From: Streptomyces sp. ICBB 8177
Lineage (GTDB): Bacteria > Actinomycetota > Actinomycetes > Streptomycetales > Streptomycetaceae
NCBI RefSeq assembly: GCF_003144095.1
Contig: NZ_NSKH01000018.1
Location: 1,470,540 to 1,534,539 of the forward strand
Length of the DNA stretch: 64,000 bases
Reading direction: 5' to 3'
Shown here: positions 53,181 through 62,672 of the stretch, one piece after another
How the letters are laid out: the number at the start of each line of letters is the position of its first letter
How positions within the stretch are numbered: position 1 is the first letter of the stretch
The notes under the pieces: model-generated
What the model saw: the letters and a program-made list of their open reading frames with translations, nothing else
Database searches by the model: none
Told to the model about the DNA's origin: nothing
Made by a program: the position numbers and the translations under genes

Positions 53181-54674
53181 ATGACGAGCAGCACCGAGGC
53201 CCCTCGTACCACCCCGCAGGTGGCGGTCAACGACATCGGTTCCGAGGAAGCCTTCCTCGCCGCGATCGACGAGACGATCAAGTACTTCAACGACGGCGAC
53301 ATCGTCGACGGCGTCATCGTGAAGGTCGACCGGGACGAGGTCCTGCTCGACATCGGTTACAAGACCGAAGGCGTCATTCCCTCCCGTGAGCTGTCGATCA
53401 AGCACGACGTCGACCCCAACGAGGTCGTGGCCGTCGGTGACGAGATCGAGGCCCTTGTCCTTCAGAAGGAGGACAAGGAGGGTCGCCTGATCCTGTCCAA
53501 GAAGCGCGCTCAGTACGAGCGTGCCTGGGGCACGATCGAGAAGATCAAGGAAGAGGACGGCATCGTCACCGGTACCGTCATCGAGGTCGTCAAGGGCGGC
53601 CTCATCCTCGACATCGGCCTGCGCGGCTTCCTCCCGGCCTCCCTGGTCGAGATGCGCCGCGTCCGCGACCTCCAGCCGTACGTCGGCAAGGAGCTCGAGG
53701 CCAAGATCATCGAGCTGGACAAGAACCGCAACAACGTGGTCCTGTCCCGCCGTGCCTGGCTGGAGCAGACCCAGAGCGAGGTCCGTCAGACCTTCCTCAC
53801 CACCCTGCAGAAGGGCCAGGTGCGCTCCGGCGTCGTCTCCTCGATCGTCAACTTCGGTGCCTTCGTGGACCTGGGCGGCGTCGACGGTCTGGTGCACGTC
53901 TCCGAGCTGTCCTGGAAGCACATCGACCACCCCTCCGAGGTCGTCGAGGTCGGCCAGGAGGTCACGGTCGAGGTCCTGGACGTCGACATGGACCGCGAGC
54001 GCGTCTCCCTGTCGCTCAAGGCGACCCAGGAAGACCCGTGGCAGCAGTTCGCCCGCACCCACCAGATCGGTCAGGTCGTCCCGGGCAAGGTCACCAAGCT
54101 CGTGCCGTTCGGCGCGTTCGTCCGCGTGGACGAGGGCATCGAGGGCCTGGTCCACATCTCCGAGCTGGCCGAGCGCCACGTGGAGATCCCGGAGCAGGTC
54201 GTCCAGGTCAACGACGAGATCTTCGTCAAGGTCATCGACATCGACCTGGAGCGCCGCCGCATCAGCCTCTCGCTGAAGCAGGCCAACGAGTCCTTCGGCG
54301 CCGACCCGGCCTCGGTCGAGTTCGACCCGACGCTCTACGGCATGGCCGCGTCCTACGACGACCAGGGCAACTACATCTACCCCGAGGGCTTCGACCCGGA
54401 GGCCAACGACTGGCTGCCCGGTTACGAGAAGCAGCGCGAGGAGTGGGAGCGCCAGTACGCCGAGGCGCAGCAGCGCTTCGAGCAGCACCAGGCGCAGGTC
54501 ATCAAGTCCCGCGAGGCCGACGAGCAGGCCGCTGCCGAGGGTGGCGCCGCCGCTCCGGCCCCGGCCGCCGGTGGCGGTTCGTACTCCTCGGAGTCGGCCG
54601 ACAACTCCGGTGCGCTCGCGTCGGACGAGGCGCTGGCCGCGCTCCGCGAGAAGCTCGCGGGCGGCCAGAGCTGA
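53181..54674 (+). CDS. rpsA: 30S ribosomal protein S1
   Basis: S1 binds mRNA and helps the 30S subunit start translation. The 497-residue protein has four S1 domains at roughly residues 35-105, 122-190, 207-276 and 292-362. Typical units are DIVDGVIVKVDRDEVLLDIGYKTEGVIPS, VRSGVVSSIVNFGAFVDLGG and VVPGKVTKLVPFGAFVRVDE. An acidic Tyr/Glu region and a Ser/Ala/Gly-rich tail follow. The four-domain layout is the actinobacterial form. The codons are more pyrimidine-ending and less extreme than in neighbours, as expected for a highly expressed gene. A strong promoter precedes and a strong terminator follows. Confidence 0.97.
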   Translation: MTSSTEAPRTTPQVAVNDIGSEEAFLAAIDETIKYFNDGDIVDGVIVKVDRDEVLLDIGYKTEGVIPSRELSIKHDVDPNEVVAVGDEIEALVLQKEDKEGRLILSKKRAQYERAWGTIEKIKEEDGIVTGTVIEVVKGGLILDIGLRGFLPASLVEMRRVRDLQPYVGKELEAKIIELDKNRNNVVLSRRAWLEQTQSEVRQTFLTTLQKGQVRSGVVSSIVNFGAFVDLGGVDGLVHVSELSWKHIDHPSEVVEVGQEVTVEVLDVDMDRERVSLSLKATQEDPWQQFARTHQIGQVVPGKVTKLVPFGAFVRVDEGIEGLVHISELAERHVEIPEQVVQVNDEIFVKVIDIDLERRRISLSLKQANESFGADPASVEFDPTLYGMAASYDDQGNYIYPEGFDPEANDWLPGYEKQREEWERQYAEAQQRFEQHQAQVIKSREADEQAAAEGGAAAPAPAAGGGSYSSESADNSGALASDEALAALREKLAGGQS

Positions 54675-54705
54675 CGCTCTGACCCGGTGGTTTCGTAGGT
54701 AGTGC

Positions 54706-54741
54706 CGTAAGGGCCGCTCTCCATGGAGGGCGGCCCTTACG
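54706..54741 (+). terminator. Stem-loop terminator after rpsA
   Basis: A perfect 12-bp stem (54706-54717 with 54730-54741) encloses a 12-nt loop that can pair further (TCTCC with GGAG). It lies 31 bp after the rpsA stop. Confidence 0.85.
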
Positions 54742-54999
54742 CATGCCTGGCGTGCGGGGACGTCCGGGGCGTCGTGTGCCGCCGTGACGACATCGTTGTC
54801 GGTGCCTGGAGTGCCGTTGGTGAGGTAGGCGTGCCGTCACGGACGGGGGGGACCTCGGCATGCGCGACCGGACTGCCTCGGCGTCCGCGAGCGGAACCGT
54901 CAAGGCAACGTCAACTCTGCGACCCGGTGCGGACGGCCGGGCGGGAATGTCGGTGCCCGGGCTTACGTTGGTACCGGCGAGGAACCGAGAAGGGGCGTC

Positions 55000-55932
55000 A
55001 TGCTGGAACCACGGGATCTGTACGAGTTCGAGCCGGAAGGTGCGGCGGCGGTGGACGCCCTCGACACCGACGGGCTGGTGCTGCTGTACCACCTGGAGGG
55101 GTTCATCGACGCCGGCGACACCGGTGAGCAACTGGTCGCCGAGCTCCTGGACAACCTCGACAGCCAGGTGGTGGCCCGCTTCGACGTCGACCAGCTCCTG
55201 GACTACCGCGCGCGCAGGCCGCTGATGACCTTCCGCCGCGACCACTGGGCCGAGTACGAGGACCCCGACCTGGCGCTGCGCCTGATGCGCGACAGCACCG
55301 GCGCGCCGTTCCTGCTGCTGGCCGGGCCCGAACCGGACAGCCAGTGGGAGCGCTTCGCCGCCGCCGTACGGGAGTTGGTCGACCGCTTCGGGGTCCGCCT
55401 GTCCATCAACTTCCACGGCATACCGATGGGCGTGCCGCACACCCGCCCGGTCGGCCTGACGCCGCACGGCAACCGCACCGACCTGATGCCCGGCCACCGC
55501 AGCTGGTTCGACGAGGCGCAGGTACCGGGCAGCGCCGAGGCGCTGGTCGAGCTGCGGCTGTCCGACGCGGGCCACGACGTGCTGGGCGTCGCCGCCCACG
55601 TGCCGCACTACCTCGCCCGCTCGCCCTACCCGGATGCCTCACTCGCCGTCCTGGAGGCGATCACCGCCGCCACCGGCCTCGTCCTGCCCGAACCCGCCCA
55701 CGCGCTGCGCTCCGAGGCGCACAGCGTCCAGGACGAGATCGAACGCCAGATATCCGAGGGCGACGCGGAGCTGGTGTCCGTGGTGCGCGGGCTGGAGAGC
55801 CAGTACGACGCGATCGCCGGTGCGGCCGGGCGCGAGAACCTGGTCGCCGAGCCCGCCGACCTGCCGTCGGCCGACGACCTGGGCGCCGAGTTCGAGCGCT
55901 TCCTCGCCGAGCGCGAGGCGGACGGGGAGTAG
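55000..55932 (+). CDS. PAC2 family protein (proteasome-assembly-chaperone-like fold)
   Basis: The 310-residue protein resembles the PAC2 (PF09754) family, which shares a fold with eukaryotic proteasome assembly chaperones and occurs in actinobacteria. Typical segments are [20 protein letters not shown] at the N-terminus, a DYRARRP motif, [16 protein letters not shown] and [17 protein letters not shown]. The C-terminal third is helical and acidic. Its job in bacteria is not established; no proteasome genes are nearby. The ATG at 55000 has GAAGGGGCG about 5 nt upstream. Confidence 0.87.
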   Translation: MLEPRDLYEFEPEGAAAVDALDTDGLVLLYHLEGFIDAGDTGEQLVAELLDNLDSQVVARFDVDQLLDYRARRPLMTFRRDHWAEYEDPDLALRLMRDSTGAPFLLLAGPEPDSQWERFAAAVRELVDRFGVRLSINFHGIPMGVPHTRPVGLTPHGNRTDLMPGHRSWFDEAQVPGSAEALVELRLSDAGHDVLGVAAHVPHYLARSPYPDASLAVLEAITAATGLVLPEPAHALRSEAHSVQDEIERQISEGDAELVSVVRGLESQYDAIAGAAGRENLVAEPADLPSADDLGAEFERFLAEREADGE

Positions 55933-56073
55933 CGCCGGGCGGCGGGAGAGCCGCGGGGCCCACGACTCGGCCGCACGTGCCCGCTCCCCGGGCGGCGAGA
56001 GGGGCTCACGCGAGCGCGAGGGCGGCTCGCGCCGGCGGGCGGGCCGGGGTGCCGCGCGAACGGGCGCTTCGCC

Positions 56074-56079
56074 TACCCT
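56074..56079 (+). promoter_or_regulatory. coaE -10 hexamer, leaderless start
   Basis: TACCCT lies six bases before the coaE ATG at 56086. Confidence 0.5.
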
Positions 56080-56085
56080 GGCCGC

Positions 56086-56745
56086 ATGCTGAAGGTGGGC
56101 CTGACCGGTGGTATCGGCGCCGGCAAGAGCGAGGTGTCGCGGCTGCTCGCGGCGTACGGCGCGGTCGTCGTGGACGCGGACCGGATCGCGCGGGAGGTCG
56201 TGGAGCCCGGGACCGGCGGACTGGCCGCCGTGGTCGCCGAGTTCGGCCCCGAGGTGCTGCGCGCCGACGGCACGCTCGACCGCCCCCGGCTCGGCGCCAT
56301 CGTCTTCGGCGACCCCGGCCGCCTCGCCGCGCTCAACGCCATCGTCCACCCGCTGGTCGGCCGCCGCTCCGCCGAACTGGAGGCCGCCGCCGGTCCCGAC
56401 GCCATCGTCGTCCACGACGTGCCCCTGCTCACCGAGAACGGACTCGCCCCGCTCTACGACCTCGTGGTCGTCGTCGACGCCTCGTCCGAGACCCGGCTGG
56501 AGCGGCTGACGCGGCTGCGCGGCATGGGCGAGGAGGAGGCGCGCTCCCGGATGGCGGCGCAGGCCACCCGTCAACAGCGGCTCGCCGTCGCCGACTTGGT
56601 GATCGACAACGACGGTCCGCTGGAGGCGCTGGAACCTCAGGTCAAGCGGGTCTGGGAGGCCTTGCGGGAGCGGGCGTCGGGCCGGCAGGACGGGGCAGGG
56701 CAGGACGGCGAGCCGCGCCAGGGCGACGCGGGCGCGGACAGCTGA
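56086..56745 (+). CDS. coaE: Dephospho-CoA kinase
   Basis: CoaE phosphorylates dephospho-CoA, the last step of coenzyme A synthesis. The 219-residue protein has the P-loop [13 protein letters not shown] (G8-S15), [13 protein letters not shown], the conserved [12 protein letters not shown] and [18 protein letters not shown], and [13 protein letters not shown] with the LID arginines following. There is no fused C-terminal UPF0157-type domain. The ATG at 56086 fits a leaderless transcript. It converges on the Tat lipoprotein gene. Confidence 0.96.
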   Translation: MLKVGLTGGIGAGKSEVSRLLAAYGAVVVDADRIAREVVEPGTGGLAAVVAEFGPEVLRADGTLDRPRLGAIVFGDPGRLAALNAIVHPLVGRRSAELEAAAGPDAIVVHDVPLLTENGLAPLYDLVVVVDASSETRLERLTRLRGMGEEEARSRMAAQATRQQRLAVADLVIDNDGPLEALEPQVKRVWEALRERASGRQDGAGQDGEPRQGDAGADS

Positions 56746-56766
56746 GCGCCGGCCGCGGGCCCGCGC

Positions 56767-58335
56767 TCACCACAGGTCGCGTTTGGCCCACGTCGGGTCG
56801 CCGTCATACGGGTGGTAGGTGTCCAGGTTGTCCTTCGCGGGGTGCTTCAGTCCGGCCGGGCCCTCGGCGAAGGCCCGGAACAGGTTGCTGGTCACCCGCG
56901 TGGTGAACGCGCCCGTGGAGCGCGGCATGTCGTGGCTGCCGTCGCCCTTGAGTCCCTCGACCCAGCGCATGGTCCCGGTGTTGAAGACCCCGGCGCCGCT
57001 CCTTGCGGTGTAGTACGCCGAGTCGGAGAAGGACCGCACGCCCCGGCAGACCAACTTGGAGTGGGCGATGATCTCGATCGGACGCGGCGTCAGAGGGCCG
57101 GAGTTGACCCGGTCGTACTCGGTGCCGACCAGGTTGGCGAAGCTGGTGCCGCGCTCGGCGCCGGTGCCCTCGAAGAGCCAGTGACCGGGTTCCGCGACGA
57201 CGTAGGCCGCGTTCGTCGGATTGGACTCGTAGAGCGTCCCGGTCATCGAGTTCTCCGGGTGCGCGCCGGGCGGCTCGCGCCAGTCGGTGGTGACCGCGGT
57301 GTCGTCCTTGCCGTACATCGGGTCGTGCATCCAGTCGGTCTTGTAGCAGACCACCAGCCGCCGGTCACCGGCGTCCGTCCCCTCCAGCCGGATGCGGCGG
57401 AAGCAGGCGTTGGCGCCGAGGAAGGCCAGGTTGGTGCCCGCGTCCCGGGCCGCCGTCACCCGCTGGCGCATCACCGGGGTCCAGTACTCGTCGTGCCCGA
57501 GCGATACCACCGCGTGCGCTCCGCGCAGCAGGTCCGGCTCGCTGTCGATGTCCATCGACGTCGCGTAGGCCAGCGGCAGGCCCAGCCTCTCCGCGAGGGC
57601 GATCGCGGGCTGCTCGTAGGTGGTGAACAGCAGCGCCCCGTTGTCGTCGAACGGCCGGTCGCAGGAGACCGCCAGCGAACGGTTCGCGTAGTCGGACTTG
57701 CCGCCCGGCCCCTGGTAGAGGCTGTGGCCGCCCCAGGTGTTGTACGCCTGCCAGGTCGCGGCGCCGTTGACCAGCACCAGGCGGCCGTTCGTGCTCGCCG
57801 ACCGCACGGTCATCGGCACGTAGCGCTGGGCGCCGGAGTCGGCGGTGAGCCGGATGAGGTAGGTGCCCTCGGGCCAGCCCTTGGTGGCCACCTCCACGGT
57901 CGGCTCCCAGCCCGCCGTCACGGTACGGGTGCTCCCCTTCGGGCCGGGGACCTGGCGGGCGGCGCCGGCTATTCGCTCCGAGGCCCACACCTTGCGGGCC
58001 TGCGCCCCGCCGTACCAGCCCATGCGGAACGCCTCGGCGCGAAATCCCCTGGACGTCGTGGAGACGTGCAGCCGGAACGATTCGCCGGGCAGCACGCTCA
58101 CCCGGTCGGCGTACCCCTCGACCGCCCGGTCGTCGCCGCGTTGCCGCAGCCGCCAGTCGCTGTCGCCGGGCAGGTCGTTCTCCGCCTTGGCGCCGTTCCC
58201 AACCGGGTGCGCGGCGGTGCCCCGGGTGGTGCCGTTCTGCCCGTCACCCGCCGAGCAGCCCGCGGCCAGCGCGCCCGCGCCGACGCCCGCCGCGGCGCCC
58301 AGGAAATGCCGCCGGTTCCATTCAGCCCTGTCCAT
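56767..58335 (-). CDS. Tat-exported lipoprotein with N,N-dimethylformamidase-beta-like domain
   Basis: The 522-residue leftward protein begins MDRAEWNRRHFLGAAAGVGA, a twin-arginine signal with a lipobox (LAAGC), so it is probably a Tat-exported lipoprotein anchored at C28. The mature part resembles the large (beta) subunit C-terminal region of N,N-dimethylformamidase: EAFRMGWYGGAQARKVW, VNGAATWQAYNTWGGHSLYQ, CDRPFDDNGALLFTTYEQP, and AVVSLGHDEYWTPVMR. A class of secreted actinobacterial proteins carries this domain with unproven substrate. The start ATG at 58335 has a GGAG about 7 nt upstream; reading frame further right is not coding. Confidence 0.87.
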   Translation of the reverse strand: MDRAEWNRRHFLGAAAGVGAGALAAGCSAGDGQNGTTRGTAAHPVGNGAKAENDLPGDSDWRLRQRGDDRAVEGYADRVSVLPGESFRLHVSTTSRGFRAEAFRMGWYGGAQARKVWASERIAGAARQVPGPKGSTRTVTAGWEPTVEVATKGWPEGTYLIRLTADSGAQRYVPMTVRSASTNGRLVLVNGAATWQAYNTWGGHSLYQGPGGKSDYANRSLAVSCDRPFDDNGALLFTTYEQPAIALAERLGLPLAYATSMDIDSEPDLLRGAHAVVSLGHDEYWTPVMRQRVTAARDAGTNLAFLGANACFRRIRLEGTDAGDRRLVVCYKTDWMHDPMYGKDDTAVTTDWREPPGAHPENSMTGTLYESNPTNAAYVVAEPGHWLFEGTGAERGTSFANLVGTEYDRVNSGPLTPRPIEIIAHSKLVCRGVRSFSDSAYYTARSGAGVFNTGTMRWVEGLKGDGSHDMPRSTGAFTTRVTSNLFRAFAEGPAGLKHPAKDNLDTYHPYDGDPTWAKRDLW

Positions 58336-58509
58336 CGCACGCTCCGTGCCCACGGTGTCCCATGTCCTCACAGTGCAATGAGTCGGGCCGGGCCGCAGAG
58401 GTTGCGTCGCCGTCCGGGCGAAAGCGTGAGCTTTACTCTCCGTGTGCTCCCTTGTCCGGGAATGCCGGGGAGTGGTACGTCGTTCCCTACTCCTGGAAGG
58501 GAGGCCCCT

Positions 58510-58887
58510 GTGCCCGACCGCACTCCGGAGACGAACGTCATCGACTACCGCGCGGCCGAACAACTGCTGGCCGCCCGCGACCCGCGCGGCGCCGTGAAGC
58601 TGCTCGACCCCGTCATCACCGCCCACCCCGAGAACACGGCGGCACGCCTGCTGCGCGCCCGCGCCTTCTTCATGGCGGCCCAACTGCGCGCCGCGGAGCT
58701 GGAGTTCCAGGTCGTCCTGGAACGCGAACCGGCCAACGCCTTCGCACACTTCGCCCTCGGCCGCACGCTGGAACGCGCCTCGCGTCCCACCGAGGCCCAA
58801 CGCCACTTCCGCCTGGCCGCCGCCCTGGACGCCAACCCGGAATACCTTCGAGCGGCCCGCTTCGAGGACGACTCGGGCCCGTCCTGA
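58510..58887 (+). CDS. Tetratricopeptide-repeat protein
   Basis: The 125-residue protein contains about three TPR-like helix pairs, for example AEQLLAARDPRGAVKLLDPV, ARLLRARAFFMAAQLRAAEL and AHFALGRTLERASRPTEAQR, with the typical A/G/P spacing of TPRs. It has no signal peptide. TPR proteins mediate protein contacts, and the partner is unknown. The GTG at 58510 has GGGAGG about 6 nt upstream. It is divergent from the Tat lipoprotein gene and followed by a stem-loop. Confidence 0.83.
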   Translation: MPDRTPETNVIDYRAAEQLLAARDPRGAVKLLDPVITAHPENTAARLLRARAFFMAAQLRAAELEFQVVLEREPANAFAHFALGRTLERASRPTEAQRHFRLAAALDANPEYLRAARFEDDSGPS

Positions 58888-58910
58888 GCGGCCCGCCGCC
58901 GGGCCGGGGC

Positions 58911-58945
58911 AGCCCCGTCGAGCCGGATGCCGGCACGGCGGGGCT
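58911..58945. terminator. Stem-loop after the TPR gene
   Basis: A 10-bp stem with one mismatch (58911-58920 with 58936-58945) encloses a loop containing a smaller CCGGATGCCGG hairpin. It lies before the convergent alkyltransferase gene. Confidence 0.45.
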
Positions 58946-59057
58946 TCACGCGCTCGGGGCCCGGGGCTCTACGCGTGTGACGCGGAACTGTGCCGCGCTC
59001 GGGACGGGGCATGCGCATTCGGGCGGGGCTCAGGCGTCCACGACGGGGGCTGGGCGC

Positions 59058-59630
59058 TCAGAACAGCGGTTCCGGCAGGACGCCCTCCAGGGCGAGGAGG
59101 GTGCGCTTCGTCTCCAGGCCGCCGCCGAAGCCGCCTATGCCGCCGCCGCTCTCCACGACGCGGTGGCAGGCGACCACCACCGGCAGCGGGTTCGAGCCCA
59201 TCGCGACGCCGACCGCGCGGGCCGCGCCCGGCTCGCCCACCCGGTCGGCCAGCGTCTGGTAGCCGACGACCTCGCCGTACGGGACGCCCGCGGCCAGCTC
59301 CAGCAGCACGCGGTGGTTGAAGCCGCCGCTGAAGGACCAGTCCAGCGGCAGGTCGAAACGCTTCAGCCTGCCCGCGAAGTACGCGTCGATCTGCCGTGCC
59401 GCCTCCGCCAGGTGCGGCGCGCTCTCCAGCGGCGCCCCGCCGTCCCCCACACGTATCGCCGCGCCGTCGAACCGTCCGGCCAGCCGCCGCACGGCGGCGG
59501 GCACGACCAGCCTGTCGGCGTGGAAGACCACGTTGACCAGCCCCTGCCGCGTGGCCGCCAGCAGCAGGGATCCGATCGGGGTGTCCCGCACCGTCCACCA
59601 GGAGGCCGGGGCGCACTTCGATTCCGTCAC
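59058..59630 (-). CDS. Methylated-DNA--protein-cysteine methyltransferase
   Basis: The 190-residue leftward protein repairs O6-alkylguanine by transferring the alkyl group to its own cysteine. The C-terminal domain has the helix-turn-helix region VPYGEVVGYQTLADRVGEP, the Asn/Arg-finger region AVGVAMGSNPLPVVV and the active-site CHRVV (C155). The residue before the cysteine is Ala (ACHR) instead of the usual Pro (PCHR). The GIGGFGGGLETKRTLLALEG tail is normal. The start is a GTG at 59630. It lies near uvrB but on the opposite strand. Confidence 0.92.
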   Translation of the reverse strand: MTESKCAPASWWTVRDTPIGSLLLAATRQGLVNVVFHADRLVVPAAVRRLAGRFDGAAIRVGDGGAPLESAPHLAEAARQIDAYFAGRLKRFDLPLDWSFSGGFNHRVLLELAAGVPYGEVVGYQTLADRVGEPGAARAVGVAMGSNPLPVVVACHRVVESGGGIGGFGGGLETKRTLLALEGVLPEPLF

Positions 59631-59803
59631 GCCGCCAGCGTAGGACCGGGCACTGACAACAGGCGCCGGTTCGCGGTAGGCGGCCGGGCGGCCTTTGCCA
59701 GGGCTCAGGGCCTCTCAACGAGATTTTCCGCGTTCTCGCAGGTCAGCGACTTGCCAGTGGCGGGCGGGCCGGTCGGCGGCGGCCGGTTGTCAGTGGCTGG
59801 TCG

Positions 59804-59809
59804 TACGGT
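59804..59809 (+). promoter_or_regulatory. uvrB -10 hexamer, leaderless start
   Basis: TACGGT lies six bases before the uvrB ATG at 59816. No LexA-type GAAC-N4-GTTC box was seen in the 120 bp upstream. Confidence 0.5.
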
Positions 59810-59815
59810 GTTTTC

Positions 59816-61912
<2,097 letters not shown>

Positions 61913-61977
61913 CGAGCACGTTCCGGACGCCGTACGGGACGTCGCGCCGCCGGGAATCGTCGCAGGAATGCCACAAA

Positions 61978-61999
61978 CGGCGCCCGGGGGAGGGCGCCG
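61978..61999 (+). terminator. Stem-loop terminator after uvrB
   Basis: A perfect 8-bp stem (61978-61985 with 61992-61999) and 6-nt G-rich loop lies 65 bp after uvrB. Confidence 0.6.
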
Positions 62000-62057
62000 C
62001 GCGCTCGGCTGCGTAGGGTTTGCGACGAGCGGCGCGACGAACAGAGGGGACACGCGC

Positions 62058-62636
62058 GTGACGGTGAACTTGGCCAAGGGACAGCAGGTCAGCCTGACGA
62101 AGTCCGGGGGCGGCACGCTGACCGCGGTGCGGATGGGCCTGGGCTGGCAGGCGGCGCCCCGCCGGGGTCTGTTCGGCAGCCGCACCCGGGAGATAGACCT
62201 CGACGCCTCCGCCGTGCTCTTCGCGGACCGCCAGCCGGTCGACGTCGTCTACTTCCGCCACCTGATCAGCGACGACGGCTCGGTGCGGCACACCGGCGAC
62301 AACCTCGTGGGCGGCGCCGGACAGGGCGGCGACGACGAGTCGATCCTCGTCGACCTGGAGCGGGTGCCGGTCCACGTCGACCAGATCGTCTTCACCGTCA
62401 ACTCCTTCACCGGCCAGACCTTCGCCGAGGTGCGCAACGCCTTCTGCCGCCTGGTCGACGAGACGAACGGCCAGGAGCTGGCGCGCTACACGCTCGACGG
62501 CGGCGGCCCGTACACCGCGCAGATCATGGCCAAGGTGCACCGCGGCGCCAGCGGCTGGTCCATGACGGCGATCGGCACTCCGGCGAACGGCCGTACGTTC
62601 CAGGACCTGATGCCGTCGATCGTGCCGCACCTGTAG
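62058..62636 (+). CDS. TerD family calcium-binding stress protein
   Basis: The 192-residue protein is a full TerD domain. It has VNLAKGQQVSLTKSGGGTL at the N-terminus, the acidic calcium-type site REIDLDASAVLFAD, GGDDESILVDLERVP, and FTVNSFTGQTFAEVRNAFCR. TerD proteins belong to widespread bacterial stress systems first known from tellurite resistance. The GTG at 62058 has AGAGGGG about 9 nt upstream, and TAGGGT near 62014 may be the -10. A TerD-FtsK fusion gene follows 36 bp downstream in the same direction. Confidence 0.92.
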   Translation: MTVNLAKGQQVSLTKSGGGTLTAVRMGLGWQAAPRRGLFGSRTREIDLDASAVLFADRQPVDVVYFRHLISDDGSVRHTGDNLVGGAGQGGDDESILVDLERVPVHVDQIVFTVNSFTGQTFAEVRNAFCRLVDETNGQELARYTLDGGGPYTAQIMAKVHRGASGWSMTAIGTPANGRTFQDLMPSIVPHL

Positions 62637-62672
62637 CGGTACGGCGGCCGGCCTAGGGGAGGGGCTGAGGGG

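Noticed and set aside
59690-59815. Search for a LexA box before uvrB
   Set aside because: No GAAC-N4-GTTC-type palindrome is present.
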